From NCBI GenBank assembly GCA_018647025.1, contig JABGTQ010000051.1, positions 1 through 8,924 of the forward strand: a stretch of 8,924 bases of DNA, read 5' to 3'. The first letter of the stretch is position 1. Each line of letters begins with the position of its first letter. Below the pieces are notes generated by a model that was not told the origin of the DNA, did no database searches, and saw only the letters and a list, made by a program, of their open reading frames with translations. The position numbers and the translations under genes are program-made. Positions 5,995 through 8,924 of the stretch are shown piece after piece. This stretch comes from Nitrospina sp. (GTDB lineage: Bacteria > Nitrospinota > Nitrospinia > Nitrospinales > VA-1).

Positions 5995-6001
5995 AATTAG
6001 T

Positions 6002-7423
6002 ATGACCCCCAAAGAAGTATTGGATTTAGCGAAAAAAAATGAAGTTAAAATTGTGGATATCAAATTTACGGATTTGTTAGGTACGTGGCAACATTTTTCC
6101 GTACCCACAAGTGAACTGGAAGAAAGCTTATTTGAAGAGGGGCTTGGGTTTGATGGCTCGAGCGTTAGAGGATGGCAGGCAATCAATAACAGCGATATGA
6201 TCGTAATACCGGATCCGACAACAGCAATGATGGACCCTTTCATGAATGTTCCTACTCTAAGCTTGATATGTAATATCTCCGATCCAATAACAAAGGAAAA
6301 ATATTCTAGGGATCCTCGATATATTGCTCAAAAAGCAGAGTCTTACATGAAATCGACAGGACTTGGGGATACAGCATACATTGGACCGGAAGCAGAGTTT
6401 TTTATTTTCGATGACGTGAGATATCAAAATGATTCGAACCAGGCTTTCTATGCGGTGGATTCAGAAGAAGGAATATGGAATTCTGGAAATTCTGGAAGAG
6501 ACGAAGAACCAAATTTAGGGTATAAACCACGACACAAAGAAGGTTATTTCCCAACATCACCAACTGACAGTTTACAGGACATTAGGAGCGAAATGTTGCT
6601 TGCAATGGAAGAAGTTGGTATTGAGATGGAATGCCACCACCATGAAGTGGCGACAGCTGGGCAATGTGAAATTGATATGCGTTATGCTCCTTTAGTAAAA
6701 TGCGCAGATAACTTAATGTGGTACAAGTATATCGTTAAAAATATAGCTAAGCGTCACGGTAAAACCGCAACATTTATGCCGAAGCCACTATATGGAGACA
6801 ACGGAACTGGAATGCATGTGCACCAAAGTATCTGGAAGGGTGGCAAACCTCTTTTTGCTGGGGATGGATACTCAGGATTTAGTGAAATGGGTTTGCATTA
6901 TATCGGAGGAATTTTGAAGCATGCGAGGGCAATTTCTGCTTTTACCGGACCAACTACCAACTCATACAAAAGATTAGTTCCTGGTTTTGAGGCACCTGTC
7001 AATCTCGCCTATTCAAGTCGAAATCGAAGTGCTGCTGTTAGAATCCCAATGTACTCACAGAGCCCAAAAGCAAAAAGGATGGAGGCTCGCTTCCCTGATC
7101 CTTCTGCAAACGGTTATCTAGCTTTTGCGGTTATGCTTATGGCTGGGTTAGATGGAATTGAAAATAAAATTGACCCTGGTGAACCAATGGATAAAGATTT
7201 ATATGCAATGGGAAGGGAAGAGTTGGCTAATATTCCTACGCTTCCAGGTTCATTGGACGAAGCATTGTGTGCACTAGAGGCAGATCATGATTTCATGCTA
7301 AAAGGAGATGTGTTTACTCAGGATTTGATAGATACATGGATTGATTACAAACGTGAAAATGAAGTGGACCAATTGCGATTACGTCCACATCCTTATGAGT
7401 TCTATATGTATTATGATGTTTAA
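6002..7423 (+). CDS. glnA: Type I glutamine synthetase GlnA
   Basis: Makes glutamine from glutamate, ammonia and ATP in the cytosol, the main entry of ammonium into metabolism; it acts as a dodecamer. The 473 residues match GSI (E. coli 469). Visible landmarks: the DGSS loop at 51-54 with Asp51, which contributes to the neighbouring subunit's active site; metal-binding [10 protein letters not shown] at 128-137; [13 protein letters not shown] at 213-225; [10 protein letters not shown] at 267-276; the glutamate-binding NRSAAVRIP at 341-349; and [12 protein letters not shown] at 361-372. Tyr401 in [10 protein letters not shown] corresponds to the adenylylated Tyr397 of E. coli, so this is a GlnE-controlled GSI-beta-type enzyme. 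It has a strong ribosome site, its own promoter candidate, a repeat-rich upstream region and an intrinsic terminator, so it is probably transcribed alone. glnE follows 113 nt later. Confidence 0.98.
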   Translation: MTPKEVLDLAKKNEVKIVDIKFTDLLGTWQHFSVPTSELEESLFEEGLGFDGSSVRGWQAINNSDMIVIPDPTTAMMDPFMNVPTLSLICNISDPITKEKYSRDPRYIAQKAESYMKSTGLGDTAYIGPEAEFFIFDDVRYQNDSNQAFYAVDSEEGIWNSGNSGRDEEPNLGYKPRHKEGYFPTSPTDSLQDIRSEMLLAMEEVGIEMECHHHEVATAGQCEIDMRYAPLVKCADNLMWYKYIVKNIAKRHGKTATFMPKPLYGDNGTGMHVHQSIWKGGKPLFAGDGYSGFSEMGLHYIGGILKHARAISAFTGPTTNSYKRLVPGFEAPVNLAYSSRNRSAAVRIPMYSQSPKAKRMEARFPDPSANGYLAFAVMLMAGLDGIENKIDPGEPMDKDLYAMGREELANIPTLPGSLDEALCALEADHDFMLKGDVFTQDLIDTWIDYKRENEVDQLRLRPHPYEFYMYYDV

Positions 7424-7444
7424 ACTAATTTTGGTGTAATAGTC

Positions 7445-7476
7445 AAACCCTCGGCTTTAGCCGAGGGTTTTTTTTT
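7445..7476 (+). terminator. Rho-independent terminator of glnA
   Basis: A perfect 11-bp stem runs from AAACCCTCGGC (7445-7455) through a TTTA loop (7456-7459) to GCCGAGGGTTT (7460-7470). Eight of the pairs form a GC-rich core, and a run of nine T (7468-7476) follows. It begins 22 nt after the glnA stop. It is the only strong intrinsic terminator in the window and separates glnA from glnE. Confidence 0.95.
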
Positions 7477-7502
7477 GATTAGATTTAGGCACTAATTATA
7501 AT
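7475..7502 (+). promoter_or_regulatory. Candidate sigma70-type promoter for glnE
   Basis: TTGATT at 7475-7480 (TTGA matches consensus) and a perfect TATAAT at 7497-7502 are 16 nt apart. The -35 begins within the last Ts of the glnA terminator. The start would fall near 7509, leaving a leader of under 30 nt before ATG 7537. A separate promoter is expected because the terminator would stop most glnA transcripts. Confidence 0.45.
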
Positions 7503-7536
7503 TATCATTAAGTAAAAAATAAATAATATTAGAAAG

Positions 7537-8924
7537 ATGACGGATAATTTACAACTATATAACTCAATACATAATTGTGACCCTTGGGAGGAAAGCTTTG
7601 AAAAATCTCTGCGAGAATACAATTTTATAGAACCAAAAAAGGCTTGGAAAAATATTCTTACATTGTCAAGGCAATCAAATTTTGAGGGTTTGTTTCCTGG
7701 ATTTATTAAATCGTTTATAAAAACAATAGGGTCATCATACAACCCAGATTTAGCACTAAACAATTTTGAGAGATTTACTGAAACAATAGAAGATAAAAAC
7801 TACCTATATACGATTCTCTATAATTCGCAAGAAACCCTTAAATCGCTCATTGTTTTATTTTCAGGAAGTCAGATTTTAACTGATACGTTGCTAAGCGATC
7901 CTTCATTTTTTGAATGGATAAATAATTCAGAAATAATCAACAATTCAAGGTCAAAAGATGAATTCATGAGAGCATACTATGAATTCTCAGGGGAACAGTA
8001 TTTGGATATAAACACTCCTGAACTGCTACGAAAATTTAAAAAAAGAGAATACATACGAATCGGACTTAGGGACTTATTGGATAAAACAGATTTTGAAGAA
8101 ACAGGAAGAGACCTTTCATGTTTAGCAGATTTAAGTTTGCAAGTTGCATATGAATATGCAGAGAAAAAAATAAAAGAAAAATATGGTGTTCCTTATTATA
8201 AGAAAAATAAAGAACAATTGAAGGAAATAGAATTTTCAATACTGGGAATGGGTAAACTGGGAGGTTTAGAATTAAATTACAGTTCGGATATAGATTTAAT
8301 TTATATCTACACTTCAAGTAATGGAGAAACACAAGAAACAGAAAACTATCCAGATACCATAAATATAAGTAGTCATGAATACTTTACCAAGTTAGCTGAA
8401 TTGTTAACAAAAACAATAGATGAGATAACATCAGATGGAAACGTATTTCGAGTGGATCTTAATTTACGGCCAGAGGGCGCTACTGGGCCAATAGTTAATT
8501 CGCTTGAAAGTTGTGAAATATATTATCAATCATGGGGTCGTTTATGGGAGAGACAGGCTCTTATGAAAGCAAGAGTTTCGGCCGGAAGTGAGTCCTTGGG
8601 GAAGTTATTTTTTTCGATGATGGAACCATTTGTTTATAGAAAAAACATAGATTTTTCAGCAGTGAAAGAAATAACAAGTATGAAAGAAAAAATAAACCAG
8701 AATATACAAAGAAAAAATATAAGTAGAAGAAATATAAAGCTTGGTAAAGGAGGAATACGAGAAGTTGAATTTACAGTTCAAACTTTTCAATTGATATTTG
8801 GAGGTAGAGAAAAAAGAGTAAGAGGTGGTAATACAATAAAAGCTTTAAAATCCATTTATAAATTAAATTTTATCGAAGAAATTGAATATAAAAAACTAAA
8901 GAAAGCATATATTTTTTTAAGAAA
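7537..8924 (+). CDS. glnE: Glutamine synthetase adenylyltransferase/deadenylylase GlnE (5' part, runs off window)
   Basis: Bifunctional enzyme that adds AMP to the regulatory tyrosine of glutamine synthetase and removes it, under PII control. The frame is open for 462 codons to the window end; the full protein is about twice this (E. coli 946), so the visible part is the N-terminal, deadenylylating half. The nucleotidyltransferase motif ILGMGKLGGLELNYSSDIDL spans 235-254, with metal ligands Asp251 and Asp253. FRVDLNLRPEGATGPIVNS (304-322) and LGKGGIREVEF (402-412) are also diagnostic. KKREYIRIGLRDLL near 168-182 is the typical region ahead of the catalytic domain. Asp251/253 sit about 78 residues later than Asp173/175 of E. 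coli, so the N-terminal region is longer. An in-frame TAA at 7513-7515 limits the start to ATG 7537, which has only a weak AGAAAG ribosome site. Codon use is visibly richer in AAA, ATA and AGA than glnA. Tyr401 of the upstream GlnA is its expected target. Confidence 0.95.
   Translation, partial: MTDNLQLYNSIHNCDPWEESFEKSLREYNFIEPKKAWKNILTLSRQSNFEGLFPGFIKSFIKTIGSSYNPDLALNNFERFTETIEDKNYLYTILYNSQETLKSLIVLFSGSQILTDTLLSDPSFFEWINNSEIINNSRSKDEFMRAYYEFSGEQYLDINTPELLRKFKKREYIRIGLRDLLDKTDFEETGRDLSCLADLSLQVAYEYAEKKIKEKYGVPYYKKNKEQLKEIEFSILGMGKLGGLELNYSSDIDLIYIYTSSNGETQETENYPDTINISSHEYFTKLAELLTKTIDEITSDGNVFRVDLNLRPEGATGPIVNSLESCEIYYQSWGRLWERQALMKARVSAGSESLGKLFFSMMEPFVYRKNIDFSAVKEITSMKEKINQNIQRKNISRRNIKLGKGGIREVEFTVQTFQLIFGGREKRVRGGNTIKALKSIYKLNFIEEIEYKKLKKAYIFLR

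Larger units (their letters stand above)
5632..6001. other. 370-nt non-coding, repeat-bearing leader between the lipid A block and glnA
   Basis: I found no convincing gene on either strand. Only ORFs of about ten codons or fewer occur (for example ATG 5854 and ATG 5912), all without ribosome sites. It is strongly AT-rich apart from a GGTCGCGAGAC patch near 5791-5801. It holds a 12-bp direct repeat (5660-5671 and 5754-5765), a 10-bp inverted repeat (5808-5817 and 5859-5868) with a 5-bp inner hairpin at 5821-5834, a further copy of the repeat 9-mer at 5896-5904, a likely glnA promoter and a strong ribosome site. No clear terminator for the upstream operon is present. A small RNA or structured leader is possible but not shown. 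Confidence 0.6.

Noticed and set aside
5632..6001. Sigma54 (NtrC-dependent) promoter for glnA
   Set aside because: Every GG on the + strand of this gap was checked for GC ten bases later, and none fits; the nearest (5924-5925) has an 11-base spacing and poor flanks.
7485..8332. Minus-strand open frames opposite glnE
   Set aside because: They overlap the continuous GlnE frame with its conserved nucleotidyltransferase motifs; they arise from its AT-rich codons.
1..8924. Mobile element, phage, defence island or CRISPR array
   Set aside because: All genes are recognisable housekeeping families in one direction; no transposase, integrase, terminal repeats or spaced repeat array is visible.

Overview
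This window holds nine protein-coding genes, all on the + strand, in two functional blocks. It comes from a Gram-negative (diderm) bacterium with AT-rich DNA. The evidence for a diderm is a periplasmic OmpH/Skp-type chaperone and a lipid A gene cluster (fabZ, lpxA, lpxI, lpxB, and a DUF374/LpxJ-type acyltransferase). Three features together argue against Enterobacteria: LpxI in place of LpxH, a Gfo/Idh/MocA oxidoreductase between lpxA and lpxI, and a DUF374 acyltransferase after lpxB. They fit better with deltaproteobacterial, Nitrospinota-like or other uncultured marine lineages. That placement is an inference and cannot be fixed from this sequence alone. No mobile element, CRISPR array, rRNA or recognisable tRNA was seen.

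Block 1 (1-5631) is an envelope operon: skp/ompH, fabZ, lpxA, gfo/idh (possibly gnnA-like), lpxI, lpxB, DUF374 acyltransferase. Gaps are under 100 nt, lpxA and the oxidoreductase overlap at TAATG, and lpxB overlaps the acyltransferase by 20 nt. No internal terminator is visible. The cluster covers the first acylation of UDP-GlcNAc (LpxA), pyrophosphate cleavage (LpxI), disaccharide formation (LpxB) and probably a late acylation. FabZ supplies 3-hydroxyacyl-ACP balance, and the chaperone serves outer-membrane protein traffic. lpxD, which usually sits between skp and fabZ, is absent from this position.

A 370-nt non-coding stretch (5632-6001) separates the blocks. It carries a 10-bp inverted repeat, a third copy of the same 9-mer overlapping the likely glnA promoter, and a 12-bp direct repeat.

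Block 2 (6002-8924) is nitrogen control. glnA encodes a type I glutamine synthetase that keeps the adenylylation tyrosine (Tyr401). A strong intrinsic terminator follows, then the 5' half of glnE, the adenylyltransferase/deadenylylase that modifies that tyrosine; glnE runs off the window end. A promoter for glnE appears to start inside the T-tract of the glnA terminator.

Most of the window is well-understood housekeeping sequence, and I do not see an undescribed multi-gene system. The points most worth following are the possible 3-amino-sugar variant of lipid A (the oxidoreductase plus altered LpxA sugar-site residues), the missing lpxD, and the repeat-rich glnA leader.
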